This document shows, piece by piece, positions 7,858-17,528 of a DNA stretch of 25,576 nt (position 1 is its first letter; each line of letters opens with the position of its first letter). This DNA comes from an uncultured Lysobacteraceae bacterium. GTDB lineage: Bacteria; Pseudomonadota; Gammaproteobacteria; Xanthomonadales; Xanthomonadaceae. The notes beneath the pieces are model-generated. The model was not told where the DNA came from, did not search any database, and saw only the letters and a list, made by a program, of their open reading frames with translations. The translations under genes and the position numbers were made by a program. The stretch is taken from NCBI GenBank assembly GCA_946480825.1, contig CAMLLG010000057.1:1-25576 (forward strand), written 5' to 3'.

Positions 7858-9777
7858 TCAGATCTGCACCTGCGCGCCCAACTCCACCAGGCGGTTGCCG
7901 GGAATCCGGAAGAATCCGGTCGCCGAGGCCGCATTGCGGTGCATCACCGCGAACAGTTTGTCGCGCCACACCGGCATGCCGCGGTGGGCGCTGGCGACGA
8001 TGGTTTCGCGGCTGGCGAAATACGTGGTTTCCATCGGATCGAAATGGATCCCGCCCTTGTCGCAGCTGCGCATCAGCGCCAGCGGCACATCGGGCGTTTC
8101 CATGAAGCCGAAGCGGATCACCACGCGATAGAAATCGTTGCCGATGGACTCGATCTTCAGCCGTTTGTCCTTGGGCGCGTACGGCACGTTGAGCGTCTCG
8201 ACGGTGAGGAAGACATTGCGCTCGTGCAGCACCTTGTTGTGCTTGAGGTTGTGCATCAGCGCGTGCGGCACCACGGTCTTGTCGGCGGTGAGGAACACCG
8301 CGGTGCCGGGCACGCGCACCGGCGGCGCCAGCATCAGGCCGGGCAGGAAGCTGTCGAGCTGGATGCCTTCCTTGCGGATCTCGGCGTGCAGCAGCTCGCG
8401 GCCGCGGCGCCAGGTGCGCATCATGGTGAACGCGGTGATGCCGATGAACAGCGGCACCCAGGCGCCGATGCCGGTGAGCAGCTTGGCACCGTTGGCGAAC
8501 AGGAAGGCCAGATCGATCATCAGGAACAGCGCGCACAGCGGCAACACCCAGCGGCGCGTGTCCGGCCAGCGCGTGTAGGCGACGATCGCCAGCAACAGCG
8601 TATCGATCAGCATGGTGCCGGTGACCGACAGGCCGTAGGCCGTGGCCAGCGCGGTCGAGCTGCGGAAACTGAAGACCAGCACGATCACCGCGCCGAACAG
8701 CATCCAGTTGATCGAAGGCACGTAGATCTGGCCGATGGTGTCTTTGGAGGTGTAACGGATCGCCAGCCGCGGCACGTAACCGAGCTGGATCGCCTGGCGC
8801 GTGACCGAAAACGCGCCGGTGATGACCGCCTGCGATGCCACGGCCGCCGCGGTGGTGGCCAGCACCAGCATCGGGATCTGCGCCCACGCGGGAATCGACA
8901 TGTAGAAGGGATTGGCGACCGCGGCCGGGTTCACCAGCAGCAGCGCACCCTGGCCGAAATAGTTCAGCGTCAGCGCCGGCAGCACGAAACCGAACCAGCC
9001 CCAGCGGATGGGCGCCTTGCCGAAGTGGCCGAGATCGGCGTAGAGCGCCTCGCCGCCGGTCACCGTGAGTACCACCGCGCCGAGGATCAGCACCGCGTGC
9101 CAGTTGTGGGTGGCGAAGAAATGCCAGGCCCAGTAGGGATTCATCGCCTTGAGCACGATCGGGTTCTGGACGATGTTCCACAGACCGAAGGCGGCGATCA
9201 CCACGAACCAGGTGATCATGATCGGGCCGAACGCCTTGCCGACCTTCGCGGTGCCGAAGCGCTGGAACGCGAACAGGCCGGTGAGGATGACCACGCTGAT
9301 CGGCAGCACCCAGTCCTTGAACACCGGCGAGATGACTTCGAGGCCCTCGACCGCGCCGAGCACGGTGATCGGTGGCGTGATCATGCCATCGCCGAAGAAC
9401 AGCGCGGCGCCGAAGATGCCGAGGATGCCGACCGTGTAGCTCATGCGCGAGCCGCTTTTCAGGCTGCGCTGGGCCAGTGCGGTCAGGGCCATGATGCCGC
9501 CCTCGCCTTCGTTGTCGGCGCGCATGATCACGATGACGTACTTCAACGTCACCACCAGCAGCAGCGACCAGAAACCCAGCGACAGCAGCCCGCGGACCGT
9601 GTCCGCATCCGGCGTCAGGCCGAAGTGCGGATGGAACATTTCCTTGATGGTGTACAGCGGGCTGGTGCCGATGTCGCCGAACACCACGCCGACCGCGCCG
9701 GCGACCAGCGCGGCCATGCCGGCCCGGCCGTGAGCGCCATGCGCGGGAGAAGAACCGTTGGAAGACGATGTGCTCAT
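7858..9777 (-). CDS. kup: Kup, low-affinity potassium uptake transporter
   Basis: This KUP/HAK/KT-family K+ (probably K+/H+) symporter of 639 residues is close to the usual 620-640. A Ser/Gly/His-rich leader precedes the conserved [15 protein letters not shown] (30-44). Other family motifs are GEGG (91-94) and GDGMITPP (129-136), and about 12 hydrophobic helices run to about residue 445. A soluble C-terminal domain follows. The gene lies on the same strand between ruvA (45-base gap) and ruvB, an arrangement I recall from other xanthomonads. Nothing suggests a functional tie to recombination; the placement may simply be ancestral. Confidence 0.96.
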   Translation of the reverse strand: MSTSSSNGSSPAHGAHGRAGMAALVAGAVGVVFGDIGTSPLYTIKEMFHPHFGLTPDADTVRGLLSLGFWSLLLVVTLKYVIVIMRADNEGEGGIMALTALAQRSLKSGSRMSYTVGILGIFGAALFFGDGMITPPITVLGAVEGLEVISPVFKDWVLPISVVILTGLFAFQRFGTAKVGKAFGPIMITWFVVIAAFGLWNIVQNPIVLKAMNPYWAWHFFATHNWHAVLILGAVVLTVTGGEALYADLGHFGKAPIRWGWFGFVLPALTLNYFGQGALLLVNPAAVANPFYMSIPAWAQIPMLVLATTAAAVASQAVITGAFSVTRQAIQLGYVPRLAIRYTSKDTIGQIYVPSINWMLFGAVIVLVFSFRSSTALATAYGLSVTGTMLIDTLLLAIVAYTRWPDTRRWVLPLCALFLMIDLAFLFANGAKLLTGIGAWVPLFIGITAFTMMRTWRRGRELLHAEIRKEGIQLDSFLPGLMLAPPVRVPGTAVFLTADKTVVPHALMHNLKHNKVLHERNVFLTVETLNVPYAPKDKRLKIESIGNDFYRVVIRFGFMETPDVPLALMRSCDKGGIHFDPMETTYFASRETIVASAHRGMPVWRDKLFAVMHRNAASATGFFRIPGNRLVELGAQVQI

Positions 9778-9822
9778 CGAAAGAAAGCCGGAAGGCCCTC
9801 GAAGCGTGGGTATGGCGAAGGA

Positions 9823-10425
9823 TCAGCGCAGCGCGGACTGCAGCGCTTTGCGGATGATGGTGGCGGCATCGTCGCCCGCGGCGGTGGCGTCGCGCGCCAT
9901 GCGCGCGGCCTCGGCCGGTTTGTAGCCGAGCTGCTGCAGCGCGCTGGTGGCTTCGGACTGCGCATCGGCGGGCATGCCCGCGATGGGCGTGCCTGTGCCG
10001 GTCGCGAGGCCGTCCCCGTACAAGCCCGCGACGCGGTCGCGCAGTTCCACGACCATGCGCTCGGCGGTCTTCTTGCCGATGCCGGGAATGCGGGTGAGTG
10101 CGGTCACGTCGCCGGTCTGGATCAACCGCGCGAATTCGTCGACGCTGGCGCCGGACAGCACCGCCAGCGCGATCTTCGCGCCGATGCCGCTGACCTTCTG
10201 CACGTCGCGGAACAGGCGGCGCTCGGCGTCGCGCAGGAAGCCGTACAGCGACACGCTGTCTTCTTTCTGCGCGTAATGGGTGAACAGCACGACTTCGCGG
10301 CCGACCTCGGGCAGGTCGTAGAAGGTGCTCATCGGCGCTTCGAGTTCGTAGCCGACGCCGTGGACGTCGATCACCAGCCAAGGCGGTTGCTTGTGGATGA
10401 GCGTGCCTTTCAGGCGACCGATCAT
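9823..10425 (-). CDS. ruvA: RuvA, Holliday-junction DNA-binding subunit
   Basis: RuvA (200 residues) forms tetramers that hold the junction and load RuvB. The OB-fold domain is about 1-63, starting with the canonical MIGRLKG. Two helix-hairpin-helix motifs follow ([13 protein letters not shown], 78-90; [13 protein letters not shown], 113-125), then a flexible linker and the RuvB-binding domain III (about 155-200). An open frame extends further upstream into ruvC, but MIGRLKG fixes the start at 10423-10425, 4 bases after the ruvC stop, so ruvC and ruvA are an operon. Confidence 0.96.
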   Translation of the reverse strand: MIGRLKGTLIHKQPPWLVIDVHGVGYELEAPMSTFYDLPEVGREVVLFTHYAQKEDSVSLYGFLRDAERRLFRDVQKVSGIGAKIALAVLSGASVDEFARLIQTGDVTALTRIPGIGKKTAERMVVELRDRVAGLYGDGLATGTGTPIAGMPADAQSEATSALQQLGYKPAEAARMARDATAAGDDAATIIRKALQSALR

Positions 10426-10429
10426 GGCG

Positions 10430-10969
10430 TCATTTCCTCCACGCCTGGCGCGCCTGCACGCCCAACCGCTGCGCAGTGGCGCGCACGTGCGCGTGGGTGA
10501 TCGCGACCGCCAGCGCATCGGCGGCATCGGCCTGCAGCTTGCCCTTCAGATTGAGCATGATTCCGACCATGTGCTGGATCTGGGCCTTGTCGGCGCCGCC
10601 GGTGCCGACCACCGCCAACTTGACCTCCTTGGCGGCGTATTCGTGCACCGGCAGGTCGCGCTGGACCGCGGCGCAGATCGCCGCGCCGCGGGCATGGCCG
10701 AGTTTGAGCGCCGAATCGGGGTTGCGGGCCATGAATACCTTTTCAATCGCCACCTCGTCGGGGCGATGGGCCTCGATGATATCGGTCAGGCCTTGGAGCA
10801 ATCGCTTCAATCGCAGCGGGAAATCCTCGCGCCCGTCGCCGTCGCCATCGGACGCCAGCAGATTCAACGGCGCATGGAAGACGTGACTGGGGCGGCCGGC
10901 GGCGTCGACATCGATGATGCCCACGCCGGTGCGCTGCGAACCGGGATCGATGCCGAGGATGCGGGTCAC
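10430..10969 (-). CDS. ruvC: RuvC, Holliday-junction resolvase
   Basis: RuvC (179 residues) is the RNase-H-fold endonuclease that cuts Holliday junctions. The four acidic catalytic residues are present: D8 (ILGIDPGS), E76 (VAIEKVF), D148 and D151 (ADAADALA). The frame continues upstream through yebC, but the conserved [10 protein letters not shown] shows that translation begins at the GTG at 10967-10969; no in-frame ATG fits and the Shine-Dalgarno is weak. It lies 23 bases after yebC and 4 before ruvA. A short acidic insertion ([10 protein letters not shown], about 40-49) precedes the second conserved region. Confidence 0.95.
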   Translation of the reverse strand: MTRILGIDPGSQRTGVGIIDVDAAGRPSHVFHAPLNLLASDGDGDGREDFPLRLKRLLQGLTDIIEAHRPDEVAIEKVFMARNPDSALKLGHARGAAICAAVQRDLPVHEYAAKEVKLAVVGTGGADKAQIQHMVGIMLNLKGKLQADAADALAVAITHAHVRATAQRLGVQARQAWRK

Positions 10970-10992
10970 GGGATTCGCTCGGCCGTCGATCT

Positions 10993-11724
10993 TCAGGCGT
11001 ACGCGTCTTGGCCGAGTTCGGCGTTGGAATACACGTTCTGCACGTCGTCCATGTCTTCCAGCCAGCGCAACAGTTTGACCACCTGCTGCGCGGTTTCGCC
11101 GGACACCGGGCTGTCGTTGTCGGCGCGATACGTGATTTCCGCGATGTCGGCGATCAGGCCTGCGGCTTCCATCGCGGCCTTCACCGCGGGAAAGACGTCG
11201 GGCGCGGTGAGCACGTCGATCGCGCCATCCTCGGGATACACGACGACATCGTCGGCGCCGGCGTCGATCGCGACTTCGGTGATCTTCTCTTCGTCCGCAC
11301 CGGCCGCGAACGACAGCACGCCCTGCTTCCTGAACATGAAGGCGACCGAACCCTCGGTGCCCATGTTGCCGCCGCACTTGCTGAAGGCGTGGCGCACGTC
11401 GGCCACGGTGCGGACCTTGTTGTCGGTAAGACAGTCGACGATCACCGCGACGCCGCCCGGGGCGTAACCCTCGTAGCGCACTTCTTCGTATTCGACGCCT
11501 TCGAGTTCGCCGGTGGCCTTCTTGATCGCGCGTTCGATCACGTCCTTCGACATGTTCACCGCGAGCGCCTTGTCGACGGCGGTGCGCAGACGCGGATTGC
11601 CGTTGGGATCGCCGCCGCCGGCGCGCGCGGCGACGCCGATCTCGCGGATGATCTTGGTGAAAATCTTGCCGCGCTGCGCGTCGACCGCGTTCTTGCGCGC
11701 TTCGATGGAAGGCCCTCTGCCCAT
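10993..11724 (-). CDS. yebC: YebC/PmpR-family regulator
   Basis: This protein of 243 residues belongs to the YebC/TACO1 family. Members have been described as DNA-binding regulators and, more recently, as factors that help ribosomes at difficult proline-containing sequences. The start [20 protein letters not shown] is the family's N-terminal signature; a longer frame extends upstream but is not conserved in style. Further signatures are [20 protein letters not shown] and the acidic central domain. It heads the yebC-ruvC-ruvA run, a very common bacterial neighbourhood. A TAAAAT promoter with a 29-base leader lies upstream. Confidence 0.96.
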   Translation of the reverse strand: MGRGPSIEARKNAVDAQRGKIFTKIIREIGVAARAGGGDPNGNPRLRTAVDKALAVNMSKDVIERAIKKATGELEGVEYEEVRYEGYAPGGVAVIVDCLTDNKVRTVADVRHAFSKCGGNMGTEGSVAFMFRKQGVLSFAAGADEEKITEVAIDAGADDVVVYPEDGAIDVLTAPDVFPAVKAAMEAAGLIADIAEITYRADNDSPVSGETAQQVVKLLRWLEDMDDVQNVYSNAELGQDAYA

Positions 11725-11753
11725 GGACGTGACGCACCTGTCGGAATGCCGAG

Positions 11754-11779
11754 CCGCGCATTTTACCCACAATGCGCGG
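11754..11779 (-). promoter_or_regulatory. Predicted yebC promoter -10 within a perfect 9-bp dyad
   Basis: On the minus strand TAAAAT (11760-11765) is followed by the GCGCGG discriminator, placing +1 near 11753. The hexamer lies inside an inverted repeat, CCGCGCATT (11754-11762) and AATGCGCGG (11771-11779), with an 8-base centre. This could be an operator or a hairpin. No good -35 box is visible. Confidence 0.4.
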
Positions 11780-11815
11780 GAGCACCGCGGACAGGCGGGC
11801 CGACCGGCCGACCGG

Positions 11816-12475
11816 TCAGCCGGCGAATCGGCCGTGATGCAGGAAATGCCCGGCCTGGCGGGCGGCATCCGCGGACAGGATCAGGCCGCTGTGGCTGGCG
11901 GGGACGATGCAATGATCGGCCAGGCCCGGCAGGCGGGTCTCGGCCACGCTGACGGTGCCGTCGGACTCGCCGTCCATCCGCGTGAACCAGCCGCCGACCC
12001 CGCGGGCGAGATTGCCGGCCACCACGCCGACCGCGGCCGGCCCCTGCCACGGCGCGCAACCGGTTTCGAGCAGGCCGCGGCTGCGACCCAGCAACAACGA
12101 GAGCGCCGGGCGACCGCCGATCGCCGTCGCCACCCCGCTGCCGCGCAGGGGCGAGCCCAGGCAGACCACGCGCCGCACCGGCAGTTCGGGCGCACGGCGC
12201 AGGGCTTCGAGGATCACCAGCCCGCCGAGGCTGTGGCCGACCAGCAGTTCGACCGGGTGCCGGCGCAGATGGGCGATCAGCCGGTCGCCGGCCCGTTCGG
12301 GCTCGCGCAGCACGCTGTCGTAACCGAACAGCCGCGGCGCCAGACCTTCGCGGCGCAGGCGCAGCGCGAACGGCGCCAGCCACGCCTTCGCGTTCCAGAT
12401 GCCATGGACGAGCAGGACCGCGGGCGCGGTGCCGTCGGTGGAGACGTCGTCGGAACGATCCGGTGTCGTCGACAT
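11816..12475 (-). CDS. Alpha/beta-hydrolase, lipase/esterase-like
   Basis: This predicted serine hydrolase of 219 residues has an oxyanion segment LLVHGIW (21-27), the nucleophile elbow GHSLGG with Ser82, a likely acid Asp172 (SDGTVS) and a likely His195 (SHSG), so the triad looks complete. It has no signal peptide or membrane segment and is probably cytoplasmic. The ATG at 12473-12475 is preferred; a GTG 8 codons earlier is possible. Substrate cannot be told. It lies 85 bases after the acetyltransferase gene and 91 bases before yebC on the same strand and may be the last gene of the aspS transcript. Confidence 0.85.
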   Translation of the reverse strand: MSTTPDRSDDVSTDGTAPAVLLVHGIWNAKAWLAPFALRLRREGLAPRLFGYDSVLREPERAGDRLIAHLRRHPVELLVGHSLGGLVILEALRRAPELPVRRVVCLGSPLRGSGVATAIGGRPALSLLLGRSRGLLETGCAPWQGPAAVGVVAGNLARGVGGWFTRMDGESDGTVSVAETRLPGLADHCIVPASHSGLILSADAARQAGHFLHHGRFAG

Positions 12476-12560
12476 GCGGGTTGGCGTCCTGGTGGGCACT
12501 CACGCCGACATGGTCATCGACGCAGCGGATCGCAAGCCCGTGCCGATGCGCCTGTCGGCG

Positions 12561-13100
12561 TCAGTCCTGTCGCGTCTCGGCGGCGCGGCGGAAGATGAAT
12601 TCGTGGTCGTTGGTGGCGCCGACCGGGAACAGGTACTCGCCGACCTTTTCGAACCCGTAGCGGCCATAGAACCGCTGCGCGCCGAAGTTCTCGCTCCACA
12701 CGCCCACCCACAGGGTGCGCGGACCGTCGCGCAGCAGCCAGTCCATCGCGGTCCGCATCAGCGTCGCGCCCCAGCCGCCGTTGTGCGCACGCTGCAGGAT
12801 ATAGAGACGCTTGATCTCGCCGTCGCCCTCGCGGACATCGGTGTGCGGCAGTCCGCAGGGGCCGACGAAGATGTGCCCGATCGCCTCGTCGCCGTCTTCG
12901 AGCAGCCAGGCAGCATAGCGCGGGTCTTCCAGCGCCTCGCGCTGGGTTTCGGCGACGTAGCTGGTGCGCAGGAAATACGCGAGATCCTCCGGCGGATACA
13001 GATGGCCGAAGGTCTCCGTGAAATTGCGCCGCGCGATGTCGGCGACGCGCTCGGCGTCGACGGGGGTGGCGCGGCGGATGGAATAGTCTTGACCGCTCAT
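12561..13100 (-). CDS. GNAT-family N-acetyltransferase
   Basis: This 179-residue protein has a single GNAT fold. It begins with YSIRRATPVDAERVADIARR, typical of the first strand and helix. Motif A (IKRLYIL then QRAHNGGWGATLM, about 96-115) carries the acetyl-CoA-binding R/Q-x-x-G-x-G/A loop in the form RAHNGGWGA, and motif B ends NFGAQRFYGRYGFEKVGEY. The acceptor substrate is unknown. The ATG overlaps the stop of the upstream gene as ATGA (13097-13100), implying translational coupling to the unknown secreted protein and through it to aspS. Confidence 0.9.
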   Translation of the reverse strand: MSGQDYSIRRATPVDAERVADIARRNFTETFGHLYPPEDLAYFLRTSYVAETQREALEDPRYAAWLLEDGDEAIGHIFVGPCGLPHTDVREGDGEIKRLYILQRAHNGGWGATLMRTAMDWLLRDGPRTLWVGVWSENFGAQRFYGRYGFEKVGEYLFPVGATNDHEFIFRRAAETRQD

Positions 13101-13690
13101 CGTGTGCTTCCCGATCGGAGATCCCGGCCATCCTCGGCGGCGGCCGGCACCGGCTTGTGATCGCGGAAAAGTTGCATGCCCGAAGCCACCATCCCACTTG
13201 CCTTGCCGTCCACTCCGCGACTCAGGGTCACGACAGTCACCAAGCCATCCGTCACCCGCCAGTGGAACTCGGCAATTTTTTGAGTGGGCCCGGATGCAGG
13301 ACCGATCTCGATGCCGGTCGCAGCTTCACCCAGCTCCTTCTCGAGCGCGGCGAATCCGCGTCGGGTCGCCGCCATGTCGACGTCTTCCTCATCCGCCATG
13401 ACGACGCAATTGCCCATAGGCGTGAGAACGACGGTGAGGGAGCGCGCTTGCTCATCCACGATATAGCCCTGCATCTGCTGCGGATTGGGCCTTCCCGGCG
13501 GATCGGGCACGGCAACCGCATTCCGGGCAAGCAGCGCCTTCCGCCGATCCTCCGGAGAGGCTCCCGCATAGACACAGGCCTTGACCATCTCCATCGTGAG
13601 ATCGAATCCCGCGTCGCGCTGCTGTTGCGCGCGGGTTTCGCCGACTCCCGCAAGCGCGATCAGCATCAGCGCGACGGCCCGGACTCTCAT
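13097..13690 (-). CDS. Secreted protein of unknown function
   Basis: I do not recognise a family. The protein has 197 residues with a likely signal peptide (about 1-21, [24 protein letters not shown]). The mature part has two cysteines (in VKACVYAG and MGNCVV) that could form a disulfide in the periplasm, followed by a mixed alpha/beta region to about residue 180 and an Asp/Arg-rich tail. The frame extends upstream inside aspS, but the signal peptide and the ATGA overlap with the aspS stop (13687-13690) fix the start at 13690. The end is also an ATGA overlap, with the GNAT gene. Confidence 0.8.
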   Translation of the reverse strand: MRVRAVALMLIALAGVGETRAQQQRDAGFDLTMEMVKACVYAGASPEDRRKALLARNAVAVPDPPGRPNPQQMQGYIVDEQARSLTVVLTPMGNCVVMADEEDVDMAATRRGFAALEKELGEAATGIEIGPASGPTQKIAEFHWRVTDGLVTVVTLSRGVDGKASGMVASGMQLFRDHKPVPAAAEDGRDLRSGSTR

Positions 13691-15444
13691 GCGGTCGGCC
13701 GCACCTGCACATGCACCTCGGCCAGCTGCGCGTCCGGAATCGGCGACGGCGCGCCGGTCATCGGGCACTGCGCGGTGGTGGTCTTGGGGAAGGCGATGAC
13801 GTCGCGGATCGACTCGGTGCCGGCCATCAGCGCGGCGATGCGGTCGATGCCGAAGGCGATGCCGCCGTGCGGCGGCGCGCCGTAGCGCAGCGCGTCGAGC
13901 AGGAAGCCGAACTTCAGTTCCGCCTCGTCCTTGCCGATGCCCAGCAGTTCGAACACCGCCGATTGCATCGACGAGCGATGGATGCGGATCGAACCGCCGC
14001 CGATCTCGTTGCCGTTGAGCACCATGTCGTAGCCGCGCGACACCGCGGTCTTCGCGTTCGCGCGCAGGTCGGCGATGTCGTCCACGGCCGGCGCGGTGAA
14101 CGGATGGTGCAGCGCGACGTAGCGCTGCGCCTCGTCGTCCCACTCGAACATCGGGAAGTCGGTGACCCACAACGGCTTCCAACCGGCTTCGACCAGATTC
14201 AGATCCCTGCCGAGCTTCAGGCGCACGGCGCCCATGAAATCGCTGGCGAGCTTGTACGACGCGGCGCCGAAGAAGATCGCATCGCCGGTCTGCGCGCCGG
14301 CGGCCTGCACGATGGCGGCGAGCGTGGGGTCGTCGAGGAACTTGGCGATCGGCGAAGCGATGCCGTCGCGCCCCTTCGCGGCGTCCTCGATCTTCATCCA
14401 CGCCACGCCCTTGGCGCCGTATTTCGCCGCGTGCGCGCCGAGGTCGTCGATCTGCTTGCGCGACAGCGCCGCGCCGCCCGGCGCGCGCAGCGCGATCACG
14501 CGGCCGTCCTCGTGGTTCGCCCAGTCGGTGAAGACCTTGAACTCGCAGGTCTTCACCAACTCGGCGATGTCGGTGAATTCCATCGCGATCCGCAGGTCGG
14601 GCTTGTCCGAACCGTAGCGACGCATGGCATCGGCATAGGTCATGCGCGGGAATTCGCCCAGTTCCACATCCATCACTTCGCGGAACACTTCGCGGATCAT
14701 CGACTCGGTGGCGTCCTGCACGTCGCGCTCGCGCACCCACGCGAACTCCATGTCGAGCTGGGTGAATTCGAGCTGGCGGTCGGCGCGCAGCGCTTCGTCG
14801 CGGAAGCAGCGCGCGATCTGGTAGTAACGGTCGAAGCCGGCCACCATCAGGATCTGCTTGAACAGCTGCGGCGACTGCGGCAGCGCGTAGAACTCGCCGG
14901 GATGCATGCGCGCCGGCACCAGGAAGTCGCGCGCGCCTTCCGGCGTGGCCTTGGTGAGGATGGGCGTCTCGATGTCCTGGAAGCCGCGCGCGTCCAGCCA
15001 GCGGCGCAGCGCCTGCACCAGGCGGATGCGGGTGCGCATCATCTGCTGCATTTCGGGGCGGCGCAGATCGAGATAGCGGTACTTCAGACGCACGTCTTCG
15101 CCTGCATTCTCATGGGCGTGGAACGGCAGCGGCTCGGCCTTGTTCAGGATCTCGATGGCGGTCGGCACGATCTCGACCTTGCCGCTGCGGATCTTGTCGT
15201 TCGCGGCATAGCGCGCACGCACGCTGCCGGTGACGCGGACGCAGTCTTCGTGGCCCAGTTCGCCGGCGGCCTTGAAGAGTTCGGACTGGTCGCTCTCGAT
15301 GAGGACCTGCACGATGCCTTCGTGGTCGCGCAGATCGACGAAGGCCTGATGGCTCTGGACGCGGGCTTTGTTGACCCAGCCGCACAGGGTCACGGTCTGG
15401 CCGATCAGCGCCTCGTCGACGAGGCCGCAGAAGTGGGTACGCAT
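13687..15444 (-). CDS. aspS: AspS, aspartyl-tRNA synthetase
   Basis: This bacterial-type class II synthetase of 585 residues has an N-terminal OB-fold anticodon domain (about 1-105), a catalytic core with motif 2 ([18 protein letters not shown]) and motif 3 ([13 protein letters not shown]), and the GAD insertion. The true start is the ATG at 15442-15444, giving [16 protein letters not shown] as in relatives; the open frame continues upstream without conservation. A GGAG lies about 10 bases before it. The loop at 26-34 reads KARVQSHQA, whereas E. coli has RRRDLGSLI; the family glycine at position 31 is replaced by Ser. This loop is near the anticodon and has been linked to Asp/Asn tRNA choice. 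Confidence 0.97.
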   Translation of the reverse strand: MRTHFCGLVDEALIGQTVTLCGWVNKARVQSHQAFVDLRDHEGIVQVLIESDQSELFKAAGELGHEDCVRVTGSVRARYAANDKIRSGKVEIVPTAIEILNKAEPLPFHAHENAGEDVRLKYRYLDLRRPEMQQMMRTRIRLVQALRRWLDARGFQDIETPILTKATPEGARDFLVPARMHPGEFYALPQSPQLFKQILMVAGFDRYYQIARCFRDEALRADRQLEFTQLDMEFAWVRERDVQDATESMIREVFREVMDVELGEFPRMTYADAMRRYGSDKPDLRIAMEFTDIAELVKTCEFKVFTDWANHEDGRVIALRAPGGAALSRKQIDDLGAHAAKYGAKGVAWMKIEDAAKGRDGIASPIAKFLDDPTLAAIVQAAGAQTGDAIFFGAASYKLASDFMGAVRLKLGRDLNLVEAGWKPLWVTDFPMFEWDDEAQRYVALHHPFTAPAVDDIADLRANAKTAVSRGYDMVLNGNEIGGGSIRIHRSSMQSAVFELLGIGKDEAELKFGFLLDALRYGAPPHGGIAFGIDRIAALMAGTESIRDVIAFPKTTTAQCPMTGAPSPIPDAQLAEVHVQVRPTA

Positions 15445-15466
15445 GGAGGAACTCCGGGTGTAGGAT

Positions 15467-15496
15467 TCCGGCGTCTGCCGGAGACCGCGCATTTTA
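15467..15496 (-). promoter_or_regulatory. Predicted aspS promoter -10 and 5' leader hairpin
   Basis: On the minus strand TAAAAT (15491-15496) plus GCGCGG (15485-15490) puts +1 near 15484, a 40-base leader. The first transcribed bases would form a hairpin, TCCGGC (15477-15482) with GCCGGA (15467-15472) and a 4-base loop, which could protect the 5' end. There is no clear -35 box. Confidence 0.45.
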
Positions 15497-15586
15497 GCGG
15501 TTGCGGCGGCCGGGCGCGGCCCATCGTCACCGCCGCACCCGATCGCCTGCCCGCGACGCACCGACACCCGCCCCCGAGGAGCCGAG

Positions 15587-16753
15587 ATGGAACGCCTGCC
15601 CCCCCTGCTGTCACGAACACTGCTGTCGCGGGTACCTTCGCGAAGCGTTTCCGTCGCCCTGCTGGGCCTCGCGCTGATCGGTGGCTTCGCACTGATGCCC
15701 ATGCAGGCGGTCGCGCAGGCGGCGCCGGGCGAGATCGCCCCCAAGGCCTATGCGCCGGAACGCCTGTGGGAACTGCCGGTCGAGGATCAGCGGCGCGTGA
15801 TCGGCCTGGAGTACAGCGAACAGTCCGACGGCCGCGCCATTCCCGATGACCAGATGCGCTTCTATCTGGACCAGGTGCGCTTCTCGCGCTGGACCTTCAC
15901 CCAGATCCGGTCCGACATCACCCAATCGCTCGCAGGCAGCGGCGTCAGCGACCCCGCCGCGCCGCACACCCTCCGCTGCGAGAGCACCGACGGCCGCCAG
16001 AAGACCTGCCGCACGACCTGGCAGGGCATTTCGAAACTGGTCAGGCAGTTGTCCAACACCGCGTGCATCCAGGGCCAGACCTGGTCGTCGACGCCGGGCC
16101 AGATCTGGGTCAACGGCGGCTGCCGCGCCGAGTTCACCGAAGAGATCGACACCTCCGCCGGCGGGATCCGCTGCGAGAGCGTGGAAGGCCGCAGCCAGAC
16201 CTGCCCCGTGCCGTGGCGCGGCACCGCGAAGCTGATCCGGCAGTTGTCGGGCACGCGCTGCGTCGCCGGTCAGAACTGGTCGAGCGGCAATGGCCAGGTC
16301 CGGGTCAGCGGCGGCTGCCGTGGCCTGTTCGTGGCGTCCGGCGATGGCGCCATCGGCAGCGACGAAATCCGCTGCGAAAGCACCGACGGCAAATACAGGG
16401 AATGCGGCAGCAATCTGTACGGCACGCCCGCTCTGGTGAGCCAGCTGTCGGGCACCACCTGCACGCTCGACCGCAACTTCGGCCTGCGCAACGGCAAGCT
16501 CTGGGTGAACCTGGGCTGCCGCGGCATCTTCAACGTGAAGGACGGCTCCGCCGAGGGCTATCGCGTCACCTGCCAGAGCAACAACGGCAAGTACACCGAA
16601 TGCACGTGGGACCACACCCGCGGCCCGCCGCGCCTGCTGCAGAAGCTGTCGCGCCGCCCCTGCTTCCAGGGGTCCAGCTGGGGCTACAACCGTCGCGGCA
16701 AACTCTGGGTCAACACCGGCTGCAGCGCGGTATTCGCGCCCAACAACCGCTGA
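15587..16753 (+). CDS. Secreted protein with four DUF3011 repeats
   Basis: This 388-residue protein has a long signal peptide (cleavage near AVAQA|APGE, about 45), a unique helical segment (about 50-118) and four tandem DUF3011 repeats at about 130-183, 195-248, 262-315 and 327-383. Each has four cysteines: C131/141/160/179, C196/206/225/244, C263/273/292/311 and C329/339/359/379. The spacing is C-x9-C-x18-C-x18-C in repeats 1-3 and x9, x19, x19 in repeat 4. Recurrent sequences are RCES-DG, RQLS and WV--GCR. Function of DUF3011 is unknown; an extracytoplasmic, disulfide-bonded role is inferred. GAGGAG lies 6 bases before the ATG. It diverges from aspS. Confidence 0.9.
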   Translation: MERLPPLLSRTLLSRVPSRSVSVALLGLALIGGFALMPMQAVAQAAPGEIAPKAYAPERLWELPVEDQRRVIGLEYSEQSDGRAIPDDQMRFYLDQVRFSRWTFTQIRSDITQSLAGSGVSDPAAPHTLRCESTDGRQKTCRTTWQGISKLVRQLSNTACIQGQTWSSTPGQIWVNGGCRAEFTEEIDTSAGGIRCESVEGRSQTCPVPWRGTAKLIRQLSGTRCVAGQNWSSGNGQVRVSGGCRGLFVASGDGAIGSDEIRCESTDGKYRECGSNLYGTPALVSQLSGTTCTLDRNFGLRNGKLWVNLGCRGIFNVKDGSAEGYRVTCQSNNGKYTECTWDHTRGPPRLLQKLSRRPCFQGSSWGYNRRGKLWVNTGCSAVFAPNNR

Positions 16754-16794
16754 TCGCCCACACGCCCTCGACCCCGAAACAAGGACCTCCCGTC

Positions 16795-17457
16795 ATGCAC
16801 AGCATCCGTCTGCTCGCCAGCCTGCTTCTGGCCTTCGCCGCCTGCGCCACCACGCCCGCGGCGCAGGCGCAATTGTTCGACAAGGACAGCGTCCGCTGCG
16901 AAAGCAAGGAAGGCCGCCGCGAAACCTGCAATGTGTCCTGGCCCGGCCAGACCAAGCTGCTCCGGCAGATGTCGGCCACCGACTGCGTCAAGGGCCGGAA
17001 CTGGGGCGCGACCGCCGGCAAGGTCTGGGTCTCCGGGGGCTGCCGCGGCGAATTCGGCCCGCAATACGCCGGCGACGAAGTCCGTTGCGAAAGCAGCGAC
17101 GGGCGCTACAAGGAATGCGGTCGCAATCTCTACGGCCATGCCGACCTGATCCGCCAGCTCTCCGATACCGCCTGCCGCCAGGGCAGCAGTTGGGGTCTGC
17201 GCAACGGCGCGATCTGGGTGGACAAGGGCTGCCGCGGCGTGTTCCGCGTGGGCGACAGCGGCGGCCGCTACAGCACCACCTGCGCCAGCGAGAACGGTCG
17301 TCGCCAGACCTGCGCCTGGGACAAGGCCCGCGGCACACCGGTGCTGCTGGAAACGCTGTCGAACTCGCCCTGCGTCCAGGGCCGCAGTTGGGGCTACGAC
17401 AAAAAGCAGGGCCTGTGGGTGGACGAAGGCTGCCGGGCGCGTTTCGGCCTGCGCTGA
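16795..17457 (+). CDS. Secreted protein with three DUF3011 repeats (paralogue)
   Basis: This 220-residue protein follows its paralogue after 41 bases. The signal peptide ends near AQAQ (about 25). Three repeats follow with cysteines C35/45/64/83, C98/108/127/146 and C163/173/193/213. The first two keep the x9, x18, x18 spacing and the last x9, x19, x19, exactly as in the last three repeats of the neighbour. Repeat 2 here shares ECG-NLYG with repeat 3 there, so the genes probably arose by duplication with loss or gain of one repeat. An extra Cys17 (AFAAC) lies in the signal; the lipobox is not canonical. The open frame extends upstream, but the signal peptide and AAGGA site set the start. Confidence 0.9.
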   Translation: MHSIRLLASLLLAFAACATTPAAQAQLFDKDSVRCESKEGRRETCNVSWPGQTKLLRQMSATDCVKGRNWGATAGKVWVSGGCRGEFGPQYAGDEVRCESSDGRYKECGRNLYGHADLIRQLSDTACRQGSSWGLRNGAIWVDKGCRGVFRVGDSGGRYSTTCASENGRRQTCAWDKARGTPVLLETLSNSPCVQGRSWGYDKKQGLWVDEGCRARFGLR

Positions 17458-17473
17458 ATCTTCCGACCTCCGG

Positions 17474-17506
17474 AAAAAACGAAGCCCCGCAGATGCGGGG
17501 CTTCGT
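17474..17506 (-). terminator. Intrinsic terminator, strong for the minus strand, possibly bidirectional
   Basis: A perfect 12-bp stem pairs 17479-17490 with 17495-17506 (ACGAAGCCCCGC / GCGGGGCTTCGT) with an AGAT loop. On the minus strand it is followed directly by a T-run (complement of 17474-17479), a classical terminator for the gene at 17529-18206. On the plus strand only scattered T bases follow, so termination of the DUF3011 genes would be weaker. Confidence 0.9.
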
Positions 17507-17528
17507 CGTTGCGGGCAGCGGGAGATCG

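Noticed and set aside
7784..10381. Open frames of over 850 codons on both strands across kup and ruvA
   Set aside because: They are shadows of kup and ruvA in other frames, rich in Arg, His and Asp with no recognisable motif.
16795..16848. Lipoprotein signal in the second DUF3011 protein (Cys17)
   Set aside because: The -3 position is Phe and a standard cleavage site (AQA|Q) follows. A lipoprotein cannot be excluded but is not supported.
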